From: an uncultured Emergencia sp.
GTDB taxonomy: Bacteria > Bacillota > Clostridia > Peptostreptococcales > Anaerovoracaceae
Direction: 5' to 3'
DNA length: 32,857 bases
Assembly: GCA_937997955.1 (NCBI GenBank)
Contig: CALLDR010000061.1
Location: forward strand, 1 to 32,857
Shown here one piece after another: positions 7,496 to 15,988 of the stretch. The translations under genes and the position numbers were made by a program. The notes under the pieces are model-generated. The model had not been told where the DNA came from and made no database searches. It saw only the letters and a list, made by a program, of their open reading frames with translations. Each line of letters begins with the position of its first letter. Positions within the stretch are counted from its first letter, which is position 1.

Positions 7496-7613
7496 AAGTA
7501 CGTCAAATGCTTTCAACTTCGTCATTTTTATAAAAATGACGAAGTTGGTCTTGCGAATGACTAAGTTATAATGTATAATGCAAGTAAGTCAAAATATTTA
7601 AATGACGTAATTG
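7496..7613. promoter_or_regulatory. Operator array around the Fic promoter
   Basis: A 34-bp perfect palindrome with no loop lies at 7514-7547 (left arm CAACTTCGTCATTTTTA). Its half-site AATGACGAAGTTG recurs in direct orientation at 7556-7568 (AATGACTAAGTTA) and 7601-7613 (AATGACGTAATTG), each 11 of 13 identical, and a weaker inverted copy lies near 7496-7508. The copies straddle the -35/-10 region. Together with the terminator, this accounts for the ~300-base gene-free stretch 7332-7635. Confidence 0.7.
7551..7579 (+). promoter_or_regulatory. Sigma-A promoter of the Fic-hsd island
   Basis: TTGCGA (7551-7556), 17 bases, TATAAT (7574-7579); a second TATAAT lies at 7567-7572, 16 bases after TTGGTC. 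Predicted start near 7586, leaving ~50 nt of leader. Confidence 0.6.
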
Positions 7614-7635
7614 AAAATTAAATGAGGACATTGGA

Positions 7636-8697
7636 ATGAGGGAATTTGATTATACAAAAAAATGGGAAGAACTGCTGACACCAGAGATTGTCAGGTACCT
7701 CACCACGATTCATGAATATAAAGGGGGACAACGATTAATCGCTGAGCGACATGCAGATGTACTGGAGAATCTTGTAGAAATGGCGAAGATTCAAAGCACA
7801 GAAAGCTCTAATAAGATCGAAGGTATCTATACTTCAGATGACCGCCTGAAAAAAATAGTTTTGGATAAGACGATGCCGAGGACAAGAAACGAGTGTGAAA
7901 TCGCAGGGTATAGAGATGTGCTGAATACAATCCATGGAAGCTATGAACATATTCCAGTTAAAGATACTTTTATCCTGCAGCTTCACAGAGATTTATATAA
8001 ATTTGAGAATTCTTCAGATGGCGGTAAATTTAAAACTACAGATAATTTCATCGAAGAAGTGGATGAAAAGGGCAACAAGTCTGTCAGGTTTAAACCAATG
8101 GCATCTTGGGAAACGCCGGAAGCGATCATTCATTTGTGCAAGGCATATAATGAGGCGATTCGCAGAGATGATGCGGACCCTTTGCTGATCATACCCATGT
8201 TTATCTTAGATTTCCTTTGTATCCACCCGTTCAATGACGGAAACGGAAGAATGAGCAGGCTGCTGACATTACTCCTGTTGTACCAGAATGACTATATCGT
8301 TGGAAAATACATCAGCTTAGAAAAACTGACAGAGAGAACAAAGGATCAGTACTACGATGTATTACAGGATTCATCACAAAAATGGATAGAAGGCGAAAAT
8401 GATTATGCGCCATTCGTAAAATATATGCTCAGCATTATCACTGCTGCCTACAGAGAATTTTTTGACAGAACACAAATGATTGAAGAAAAGAAGGTGTCTA
8501 AGCCAGACAGGATTGAAGAACTGATCAAGCACCATTTAGGAACGCTGACAAAGAAAGAAATCGCGGAAAAGGCAGCAGACATCAGTTTGACCACAGTTCA
8601 GAGGACATTGACCGATTTGGTTAAGGAAGAGAAGCTCATCAAGATTGGAAATGGCCGCTATACCAGATATAAATGGAACTGGGATAAGGAGAAATAA
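7636..8697 (+). CDS. Fic-family AMP-transferase-like protein with C-terminal winged helix
   Basis: A 353-residue Fic protein. The catalytic loop is H197PFNDGNGR, the complete active motif. An inhibitory helix of the N-terminal class II type is present at S58-x3-E62-G63 (SSNKIEG), so activity is probably self-restrained. Residues ~285-350 form a winged-helix segment (LTKKEIAEKAADISLTTVQRTLTDLVKEEKLI), suggesting it also binds DNA. Fic enzymes usually transfer AMP from ATP to a protein hydroxyl. It is the first gene of the island, four bases before hsdM, and its promoter is packed with operator-like repeats that its own winged helix might bind. The modified target is unknown. AGGA lies seven bases before the ATG. 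Confidence 0.9.
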   Translation: MREFDYTKKWEELLTPEIVRYLTTIHEYKGGQRLIAERHADVLENLVEMAKIQSTESSNKIEGIYTSDDRLKKIVLDKTMPRTRNECEIAGYRDVLNTIHGSYEHIPVKDTFILQLHRDLYKFENSSDGGKFKTTDNFIEEVDEKGNKSVRFKPMASWETPEAIIHLCKAYNEAIRRDDADPLLIIPMFILDFLCIHPFNDGNGRMSRLLTLLLLYQNDYIVGKYISLEKLTERTKDQYYDVLQDSSQKWIEGENDYAPFVKYMLSIITAAYREFFDRTQMIEEKKVSKPDRIEELIKHHLGTLTKKEIAEKAADISLTTVQRTLTDLVKEEKLIKIGNGRYTRYKWNWDKEK

Positions 8698-8700
8698 GAT

Positions 8701-10203
8701 ATGATTACCGGAGAATTAAAAAACAGAATTGATAGTTTATGGGAGATTTTTTGGACAGGTGGGTTGACGAACCCTTTGGATGTTATCGAGCAGATGACCT
8801 ATCTGATGTTTATTCACGATTTGGATGACGCTGATAATATTCACGCAAAGGAAAGCGCCATGCTCGGTTTACCGTACGAGAGCGTGTTCGCCAAGGAAGT
8901 GAAGATCGGTGAAAGAACCATTGACGGAACCCAGCTGAAATGGTCTGTATTCAGGGATTATCCGGCGGACAGAATGTACTCTGTCATGCAGGAAATGGTA
9001 TTTCCGTTTATAAAAAATCTTCACGCGAACAAGGACAGCGCCTATTCAAAATACATGGACGACGCGATTTTTAAACTGCCTACGCCTTTGATGCTGTCAA
9101 AGGTAGTTGACGCCATGGACGATTTATACGCGCAGATGGAAAAATTGCAGGAGACCGATGCGAGAGGGGACGTGTATGAGTACCTTCTTTCTAAATTGTC
9201 AACGGCTGGTGTCAACGGCCAGTTCAGAACACCGCGCCATATTATCAAAATGATGGTAGAACTTATGGAGCCAGGGGCAGATGATGTGATCTGTGATCCG
9301 AGCTGCGGTACGGCCGGCTTCCTCGTAGAGGCCGGCGAATATTTACGGGTGAACAAAAAAGAGGAGATCTTCTATGATAAAGACAGGAAAGATCATTTTA
9401 TGAACCACATGTTCCACGGATTCGATATGGACAGAACCATGCTTCGTATCGGCGCCATGAACATGATGACACACGGAGTGGAAAGTCCGTTTATTGAGTA
9501 TAGGGACAGCTTATCAGATCAAAACCCTGACACAGATAAATATACACTGATCCTGGCAAATCCGCCTTTTAAGGGGAGTCTCGATGCGGATATCGTGTCG
9601 GCGGATTTACTCAAGGTATGCAAGACGAAGAAGACAGAGCTGCTTTTTCTGACGCTCTTTGTCCGCATGCTTAAGGTGGGCGGAAGATGCGCCTGTATTG
9701 TACCAGACGGTGTGTTGTTCGGGTCATCAAAGGCGCACAAAAGCATCAGAAAAGAATTAGTAGAGAACCAAAGGCTGGAAGCGGTCATTTCCATGCCTTC
9801 CGGCGTGTTCAAACCATATGCGGGCGTTTCTACAGGAATCCTCGTCTTCACCAAAACAAACTACGGCGGAACGGATAACGTATGGTTCTATGACATGCAG
9901 GCGGACGGCTACAGCTTAGACGACAAGAGGGCCGTGGTTACTGAGAATGATATTCCTGATATTATTGCCAGGTTTAAAGACAGAGAAGCGGAAGCCGACA
10001 GAAAGCGTACAGAAAAGTCGTTTATAGTTCCAAAACAGGAAATCGTAGATAATGATTATGACTTGTCGATCAACAAGTATAAACAGGTTGAATACGTACC
10101 GGTAGAGTATCCGCCAACCTCGGAGATTATGGCGAGTATCCGTGAACTGGAGATAGAAATTTGCAAGGAAATGGATGAGCTGGAGAGATTGCTCGATTTG
10201 TAG
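8701..10203 (+). CDS. hsdM: Type I restriction-modification DNA methyltransferase subunit
   Basis: A 500-residue N6-adenine methyltransferase subunit. The N-terminal HsdM helical domain is followed by the SAM-binding motif DPSCGTAGFL (residues 199-208) and the catalytic motif N287PPF. It methylates the two adenines of the bipartite recognition site, as part of M2S or of R2M2S. It starts three bases after the Fic stop (taag-at-ATG), so the Fic protein and the methylase are almost certainly cotranslated. Length is normal, and no lesion is visible. GC content is visibly lower than in the flanking housekeeping genes. Confidence 0.95.
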   Translation: MITGELKNRIDSLWEIFWTGGLTNPLDVIEQMTYLMFIHDLDDADNIHAKESAMLGLPYESVFAKEVKIGERTIDGTQLKWSVFRDYPADRMYSVMQEMVFPFIKNLHANKDSAYSKYMDDAIFKLPTPLMLSKVVDAMDDLYAQMEKLQETDARGDVYEYLLSKLSTAGVNGQFRTPRHIIKMMVELMEPGADDVICDPSCGTAGFLVEAGEYLRVNKKEEIFYDKDRKDHFMNHMFHGFDMDRTMLRIGAMNMMTHGVESPFIEYRDSLSDQNPDTDKYTLILANPPFKGSLDADIVSADLLKVCKTKKTELLFLTLFVRMLKVGGRCACIVPDGVLFGSSKAHKSIRKELVENQRLEAVISMPSGVFKPYAGVSTGILVFTKTNYGGTDNVWFYDMQADGYSLDDKRAVVTENDIPDIIARFKDREAEADRKRTEKSFIVPKQEIVDNDYDLSINKYKQVEYVPVEYPPTSEIMASIRELEIEICKEMDELERLLDL

Positions 10204-10249
10204 AAAGGAAGTACAAAGACGATAAATTCGGATTTGTAGGGATGAGACG

Positions 10250-11434
10250 GTGGCGAAATATAGACTTGGTGATATATGTGAAATTGTATCAGGAAGTACG
10301 CCTAAAACAAGCGTAGAGGAATATTGGGATGGAGAAATTAAATGGATTACACCGGCCGAATTGACTGATGATTCATATATTATCACGGATAGTGCAAGGA
10401 AAATAACCGAATTAGGTGTTCAAAAGACGGGATTGTCTTCATTTCCGAAAGGAACAGTTATCCTATCTTCAAGAGCGCCTATTGGAAAAGTTGCAATAGC
10501 TGGATGTGAGATGTATTGTAATCAGGGCTTTAAGAACTTGATTTGTTCGGATAAGATAAACAATAAATACTTGTACTGGTTTCTGAAAGGGAATACGGCT
10601 TATCTGAATTCATTGGGAAGAGGCGCAACATTTAAAGAAATATCCAAGCAGATTGTTTCAGCTATTGAAATTAATGTTCCAAGTAAAGAAGAACAACAAA
10701 AAGCAGTTGATACTTTGGAAAAGATTAATGATATTATTTCACTTCGGAAACGGGAAATAAATCAGTTAGACAACCTCGTCAAAGCCCGATTTATCGAACT
10801 GTTCGGTACAGTCAAAGATAATCCATATAACTTCCCAACAGCAACACTAAATGAGGTTTGTCATAAGATCACAGACGGAAAACACGGTGGATGTGAACAG
10901 GAGGCAGATTCGGGTTATTACTATGTAGGTGCGCGTGAAATCTACGACGGAGCAATCCATTATGACACTGCGCCGCAGATCACATATGCAGATTTCGCAA
11001 AGGATTATCGGCGCTGCAACATTGAGCAGGGCGATATGGTAATTGTTAACACTGGCGCAACCATAGGTAAATCTGCGATCGCTTCCAGCCCCCTCACCGA
11101 GAGAACACTACTACAAAAGAGCGTTGCTTTACTCAAGGTGAAAACCAATGTGATCAGTGCGGAATTTTTGAGGTACTGCTACATGGCAAACCCGTCCATG
11201 TACATGGTTGAAAGCGCATCCGCACAACCGAATTTGCTGCTATCAAAAATGAATTCAACAGTTATATACTTGCCACCGATAGAGTTGCAGGAGCAGTTCG
11301 CAACATTCGTCGCCCAAGTCAACAAATCAAAAGTTGCTGAGCTGTTTAAACGCATGATGTCTGTGGTTCATTTACACGGGAGCAGTCACAAAAGAGCGTA
11401 TCCTAACTGCGGAATTTTCGCAATTGCTGTCTAG
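10250..11434 (+). CDS. hsdS: Type I restriction-modification specificity subunit, altered C-terminus
   Basis: A 394-residue HsdS with two target-recognition domains. TRD1 is residues ~1-150 (YRLGDICEIVSG, STPKT), followed by a conserved helix (EEQQKAVDTLEKINDIISLRKREI, QLDNLVKARFIELFG). TRD2 is ~195-360, ending LPPIELQEQFATFVAQ-VNKSKVA. The usual final helix that should follow NKSKVA is missing; instead there is a basic, low-conservation tail (ELFKRMMSVVHL and on) to the stop. The start is GTG (10250), about eight bases after AGGG; no in-frame ATG fits the conserved N-terminus. The tail replacement may affect HsdM contact or mark a past recombination (see findings). It sits 46 bases after hsdM. 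Confidence 0.9.
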   Translation: MAKYRLGDICEIVSGSTPKTSVEEYWDGEIKWITPAELTDDSYIITDSARKITELGVQKTGLSSFPKGTVILSSRAPIGKVAIAGCEMYCNQGFKNLICSDKINNKYLYWFLKGNTAYLNSLGRGATFKEISKQIVSAIEINVPSKEEQQKAVDTLEKINDIISLRKREINQLDNLVKARFIELFGTVKDNPYNFPTATLNEVCHKITDGKHGGCEQEADSGYYYVGAREIYDGAIHYDTAPQITYADFAKDYRRCNIEQGDMVIVNTGATIGKSAIASSPLTERTLLQKSVALLKVKTNVISAEFLRYCYMANPSMYMVESASAQPNLLLSKMNSTVIYLPPIELQEQFATFVAQVNKSKVAELFKRMMSVVHLHGSSHKRAYPNCGIFAIAV

Positions 11435-11459
11435 TGAAACACCAACTGAACTTAATTAG
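11358..11459 (+). pseudogene. Possible gene remnant overlapping the hsdS 3' end
   Basis: In the frame offset from hsdS, an open stretch of 33 codons after a stop at 11355 reads WFIYTGAVTKERILTAEFSQ, then LLSSETPTELN, with a stop at 11457-11459. It looks more protein-like than the hsdS tail in the same DNA. The IYT-VTKER part faintly recalls the C-terminus of tyrosine recombinases, which often accompany phase-variable hsdS genes. This is weak evidence. Confidence 0.2.
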
Positions 11460-11474
11460 AAAGGGGATTTTGAA

Positions 11475-12482
11475 ATGAATCAAAATTTTTATGAAGAGAT
11501 TAAGAACATTTTGATCACGGCGAGAAACAAAGTGTACCAAACCGCGAATTTTGCAATGGTGGAAGCCTATTGGACTATAGGAAAATTGATTATAGAAGAG
11601 CAGGGCGGCAAGGAAAAAGCGGAGTACGGCACGGGATTGTTAGAAGAATTATCGAAGCGGATGACGCAGGATTTCGGGAAGGGATTTACCGTTGCGAATT
11701 TGAAGAATATGCGACAATTTTATTTAACCTTTCCAAATAGCTACGCACTGCGTAGCGAATTGAGCTGGACCCATTACAGGCTTTTGATGCGTGTGGAAAA
11801 TGAGCATGCAAGGGACTTCTATATGCAGGAAGCTGTAAAATCACAGTGGAGCACCAGACAGCTTGAAAGGCAGATCAATTCTTTCTTTTACGAAAGATTA
11901 TTATCCAGTAAAAATAAAGAACAGGTTGCGGAAGAAATTCAGACGTTAGCGCCTGCTAAGAAACCAGAAGACGTGATTCGAGACCCATATGTTTTGGAAT
12001 TCCTTGGGTTAAACTCAAATGATGACTTCTATGAAAGCGACTTAGAGCAGGCATTGATTACCCATTTGCAAAGATTTCTTTTAGAACTGGGGAGAGGCTT
12101 TTCTTTTGTCGCCAGGCAGAAACGAATTACCTTTGACGGCCGGCACTTCAGAATTGACCTCGTATTCTATAATTACATTTTGAAATGCTTTGTTCTGATC
12201 GATTTAAAAGTCGGGGATTTAACACATCAGGACTTAGGGCAGATGCAGATGTATGTCCATTATTATGAACGAGAGCTCATGAATGAGGGAGATAATCCTC
12301 CGATTGGCATTGTCTTGTGCGCGGACAAGAGCGAATCTGTGGTTAAATATACGCTGCCGGAAAATGAAACACAAATTTTTGCTTCAAAGTATAAGTTGTA
12401 TTTGCCAAGCGAAGAAGAACTGCTGAGAGAATTGACTCAAGAATATCAGGCGTTGGAAGCCAGTAAAGATGTGCAGCGTTAA
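11475..12482 (+). CDS. DUF1016 (YhcG-like) PD-(D/E)xK nuclease family protein
   Basis: A 335-residue protein of the DUF1016/YhcG family. The N-terminal half is helical (residues ~1-160, with YWTIGKLIIEEQ, LKNMRQFY, SWTHYRLLMRV). The C-terminal half is a PD-(D/E)xK nuclease core: E191, D228 (RIDLVFYN), D243-L-K245 (VLIDLKVG) and Q256 (LGQMQMYVHYYE), with Asp at the position that is usually Glu. It probably cuts or binds nucleic acid, but no activity is established from sequence. It lies between hsdS and hsdR on the same strand with an AAGGGGA ribosome site, so it is a member of the island operon. DUF1016 genes are recurrently found in type I restriction loci. Confidence 0.85.
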   Translation: MNQNFYEEIKNILITARNKVYQTANFAMVEAYWTIGKLIIEEQGGKEKAEYGTGLLEELSKRMTQDFGKGFTVANLKNMRQFYLTFPNSYALRSELSWTHYRLLMRVENEHARDFYMQEAVKSQWSTRQLERQINSFFYERLLSSKNKEQVAEEIQTLAPAKKPEDVIRDPYVLEFLGLNSNDDFYESDLEQALITHLQRFLLELGRGFSFVARQKRITFDGRHFRIDLVFYNYILKCFVLIDLKVGDLTHQDLGQMQMYVHYYERELMNEGDNPPIGIVLCADKSESVVKYTLPENETQIFASKYKLYLPSEEELLRELTQEYQALEASKDVQR

Positions 12483-12530
12483 AGTGAACAGTAAGTAATG
12501 AAGTCGAGAAATAAGTAGGAGGAGAGATCC

Positions 12531-15500
12531 ATGACTAATTTCGATTATTTGAAGCAGGAACCGAAATTCCATAGCTTCGCGGATGTCGCCATCGCGGCAG
12601 AAAAGGTTCTTAAAATCGATACGGAATCCAGCGTAATCAACTGTCGGCGCGCGATGGAATTTGCGATTAAGTGGATGTACTCTGTGGACGAGTATCTGGA
12701 AAGACCATATCAGGACGGTTTGGCCAGCTTAATGAGCACCGAGGATTTCCATGACCTTATTGATGATGCGCTTTGGAAGCGCCTTGACCTGATCCGCAAG
12801 ATTGGAAACAGGGCGGCACATAACAGCAGGAAAATTACAGAGGATGAAGCAAAACTCTGTTTACAGAATCTATTTATCTTCATGGACTATCTATCCTATT
12901 GCTATTCTGACTTCTATGAGGAAAGACAGTACGATGTAAACCTGCTGACTGAGGCCCACGAAGAAATCCCAGCATCAAAGTCTTCAGATACCGATGTTGA
13001 TTTAAAAGCTTTGATCGCCGAAAATAAAGCGCTGAAAGAAGAGCTTACGGCAAAGCGTGCTGAGCAGCAGCAGACTTATGTGCCAAAGCCCCTTGATCTT
13101 TCAGAGTATAAGACACGTAAAATCTATATTGATTCCATGTTGTTAGACGCCGGATGGATGGAAGGCAAAGACTGGCTCAATGAAGTTGAAATTTCGGGAA
13201 TGCCTAACAAATCAGAAGTCGGTTACGCGGATTATGTTTTGTATGATGACAGCCATAGACCGTTGGCAGTTGTTGAAGCGAAGAGAACCTGCGTAGATGT
13301 TGCCAAAGGCAGACAGCAGGCTAAGCTATATGCGGATTTATTGGAAGCGCAATACAAGAGAAGACCAGTTGTATTTTTGACTAATGGGTTTGAGACGAGG
13401 ATCGTAGATAATCAGTATCCGGAAAGAAAGACTGCAGCGATTTACTCCAAACGGGATTTGGAAAAGCTGTTTAATCTCCAGACTATGCGGACAAGTCTTG
13501 CGCATGTTTCGGTGGATAAAGAGATCGCCGGACGCTACTATCAGGAGGCGGCAGTTAAAGCGGTCTGCGATAGCTTTGATCGAAGAAATCGCAGGAAAGC
13601 GCTGCTGGTCATGGCGACCGGATCCGGCAAGACGAGAACCGTGATTGCGTTATGTAAAGCTCTTTTAGCTGCGGGCTGGGTCAGAAATATCTTATTTCTC
13701 GCGGATCGCAACTCGCTGGTTACACAGGCAAAGCGAAGCTTCGTCAATCTTTTGCCGAATTTGTCCTGTTCAAATTTAGTGGAAGAGAAAGATAATTATA
13801 CGGCCCACTGCATCTTCTCGACCTACCAGACGATGATGAACTGCATCGATTCGGTCAAGGATGAAAAGGGGAAACTGTTTACTTGCGGTCATTTTGACCT
13901 TGTCATCTGCGATGAGGCCCACAGATCGATTTACAACAAATATAAAGACATCTTCAATTATTTCGACGCGCCATTGGTTGGACTCACTGCAACGCCAAAA
14001 GATGAGATCGATAAGAATACATATGGAATCTTTGATTTGGAAAACGGTGTTCCTACTTACGGATATGAGTTGGCACAGGCAGTAAAAGACGGATATTTGG
14101 TCGATTTTCTTACCGTAGAGACAAAGCTGAAGTTCATCGAAGAAGGGATTGTTTATGATGAGTTGTCTGAAGAAGACAAGGCGGCTTACGAAGAAACTTT
14201 TGAATTTGAGGATGGGAGATTACCGGAAAGAATTAACTCGTCTGCCTTAAATACATGGGTATTCAATGAAGATACGATCAAGCAGGTTTTGCATATTTTG
14301 ATGAGAGATGGCCTTAAGGTGGATTATGGTCAAAGGATTGGCAAAACCATTATCTTCGCGAAGAACCATACCCATGCGAATAAAATCCTTGAAATATTTA
14401 ATAAGCAGTATCCGGAATTGAGCAAGAATGGACAGCCTTTTGCAAAGGTCATTGACAATTATATGACTTATGCGCAGAGCGCGATTGATGAATTCTCGGA
14501 CTCTCAAAAAATGCCTCAGATTGCCATTTCTGTCGACATGCTGGATACGGGTATTGATGTACCGGAAGTATTGAACCTTGTATTTTTCAAGAAGGTCATG
14601 AGTAAGGCGAAGTTCTGGCAGATGATTGGCCGTGGAACCAGATTATGTCCGGGACTCATTGATGGAGAAGATAAAGACAAGTTCTATATTTTTGATTTCT
14701 GCGGTAATTTCGAGTTTTTCCGTATGAATCAAGGAAAACCAACGGCAAATATGATCGCTTTGCAAGGTGCTGTTTTTTCCCTGGAATTTGAGATTGCCTA
14801 TACGCTGCAGAGCCTGGAATATCAGGTAGAACGTCTGATCGCGTACAGAAATAAGCTGGTTGAAAAGATGGCTGGTAAAGTGCAGGAACTGAATCGGGAG
14901 AACTTCGCGGTCAGGCAGCATCTTAAATATGTTGATACCTATTCAGTGCCCGCGAATTATAACGCCATCGCGTTTGAGGATACGCTGGTGATAAGAGAAG
15001 AGCTGGCGCCGCTGATTCAACCGGAGAAAGATGAGGCCAGTGCGATACGCTTTGATGCGCTGCTTTATGCGATGGAACTGGCGCACCTGGCGGGAAAAGG
15101 CTATGGCCGCCACAAAAGTGATCTGTATAAAAAGGTGAAAGGTATCGCGAGCGTTGCAAATATTCCAGAGATTCAGATGCAGGCCGAGCTTTTGAACAAG
15201 ATTCTGCATACTGATTATGTGGAGAATGCCGGGATTGATGAGTTTGAGCATATTAGGGTTAGCCTGCGTGGACTGATGAAATATCTTCCGAAGGAGACTG
15301 CCTCATATAACACGGATTTTACAGACGAAATACTTTCTGCGGAATGGAATGAGTCAGAACTGGAAAATGATGAATTGAAGAACTATAAGGCAAAGGCTGA
15401 ATTCTATGTGCGGCAGCATCAGAACCATATTGCGATTGCGAAACTCAAGACGAATCGGCCATTGACAGAGACAGATCTTAAGAGTCTGGAACAAATCCTT

Positions 15501-15836
15501 TGGAGTGAAGTTGGATCCAGAGAAGATTATGAAAAAGAGTATGGCCACAAACCTTTAGGCGAGTTTGTGAGGGAGATCGTGGGACTTGATATGAATGCCG
15601 CAAAAGAGGCGTTCTCAGAGTTCTTAAATGATACAAACCTTGACAGCAGACAGATCTATTTTGTAAACCAGATTGTGGAGTATATCGTGCATAACGGCAT
15701 GATGAAGGATTTGTCTGTGCTCCAGGAAACTCCGTTCACAGATAAGGGGAGCGTAGTAGAGATCTTCACTGATTTGAATGTATGGATGGGTATCAGGAAG
15801 GTTATAGATCAGATAAACGCAAATGCTGTAGCGTAA
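12531..15836 (+). CDS. hsdR: Type I restriction enzyme R subunit (EcoEI-like)
   Basis: An 1101-residue motor/nuclease subunit. Domains in order: an N-terminal DUF4145-like helical domain (~1-130), a linker coiled coil (~155-185), the PD-(D/E)xK nuclease (YADYVLYDD and AVVEAKRT, residues ~235-255), the SF2 helicase with Walker A MATGSGKT (~360-368) and DEAH box VICDEAHRS (~458-466), TATP, a second RecA domain ending IGRGTRLCPG (~698-707), and an EcoEI-type C-terminal domain. It translocates DNA and cleaves unmethylated sites with HsdM/HsdS. AGGAGGAGAG precedes the ATG. The frame is intact over the full family length, so the system may be active if HsdS is. Confidence 0.95.
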   Translation: MTNFDYLKQEPKFHSFADVAIAAEKVLKIDTESSVINCRRAMEFAIKWMYSVDEYLERPYQDGLASLMSTEDFHDLIDDALWKRLDLIRKIGNRAAHNSRKITEDEAKLCLQNLFIFMDYLSYCYSDFYEERQYDVNLLTEAHEEIPASKSSDTDVDLKALIAENKALKEELTAKRAEQQQTYVPKPLDLSEYKTRKIYIDSMLLDAGWMEGKDWLNEVEISGMPNKSEVGYADYVLYDDSHRPLAVVEAKRTCVDVAKGRQQAKLYADLLEAQYKRRPVVFLTNGFETRIVDNQYPERKTAAIYSKRDLEKLFNLQTMRTSLAHVSVDKEIAGRYYQEAAVKAVCDSFDRRNRRKALLVMATGSGKTRTVIALCKALLAAGWVRNILFLADRNSLVTQAKRSFVNLLPNLSCSNLVEEKDNYTAHCIFSTYQTMMNCIDSVKDEKGKLFTCGHFDLVICDEAHRSIYNKYKDIFNYFDAPLVGLTATPKDEIDKNTYGIFDLENGVPTYGYELAQAVKDGYLVDFLTVETKLKFIEEGIVYDELSEEDKAAYEETFEFEDGRLPERINSSALNTWVFNEDTIKQVLHILMRDGLKVDYGQRIGKTIIFAKNHTHANKILEIFNKQYPELSKNGQPFAKVIDNYMTYAQSAIDEFSDSQKMPQIAISVDMLDTGIDVPEVLNLVFFKKVMSKAKFWQMIGRGTRLCPGLIDGEDKDKFYIFDFCGNFEFFRMNQGKPTANMIALQGAVFSLEFEIAYTLQSLEYQVERLIAYRNKLVEKMAGKVQELNRENFAVRQHLKYVDTYSVPANYNAIAFEDTLVIREELAPLIQPEKDEASAIRFDALLYAMELAHLAGKGYGRHKSDLYKKVKGIASVANIPEIQMQAELLNKILHTDYVENAGIDEFEHIRVSLRGLMKYLPKETASYNTDFTDEILSAEWNESELENDELKNYKAKAEFYVRQHQNHIAIAKLKTNRPLTETDLKSLEQILWSEVGSREDYEKEYGHKPLGEFVREIVGLDMNAAKEAFSEFLNDTNLDSRQIYFVNQIVEYIVHNGMMKDLSVLQETPFTDKGSVVEIFTDLNVWMGIRKVIDQINANAVA

Positions 15837-15865
15837 AAGGCTGACCGGAAGTATTGATTTTCTCA

Positions 15866-15894
15866 TTGACAATCGGTAGAATTTTCGGTAAAAT
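15866..15894 (+). promoter_or_regulatory. Sigma-A promoter of the second secreted-protein gene
   Basis: TTGACA (15866-15871), 17 bases, TAAAAT (15889-15894). Predicted start near 15901, 88 bases before the coding start. No clear terminator is visible between hsdR and this promoter. Confidence 0.75.
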
Positions 15895-15988
15895 TTAACT
15901 ATGTTTGTGACAGTATTGTCGCGGACGTTTAGAAGGGTAATGGGCCTGGAGATGAACATTCGCTTTTGTTCAAATCTTAGGAGGACCC

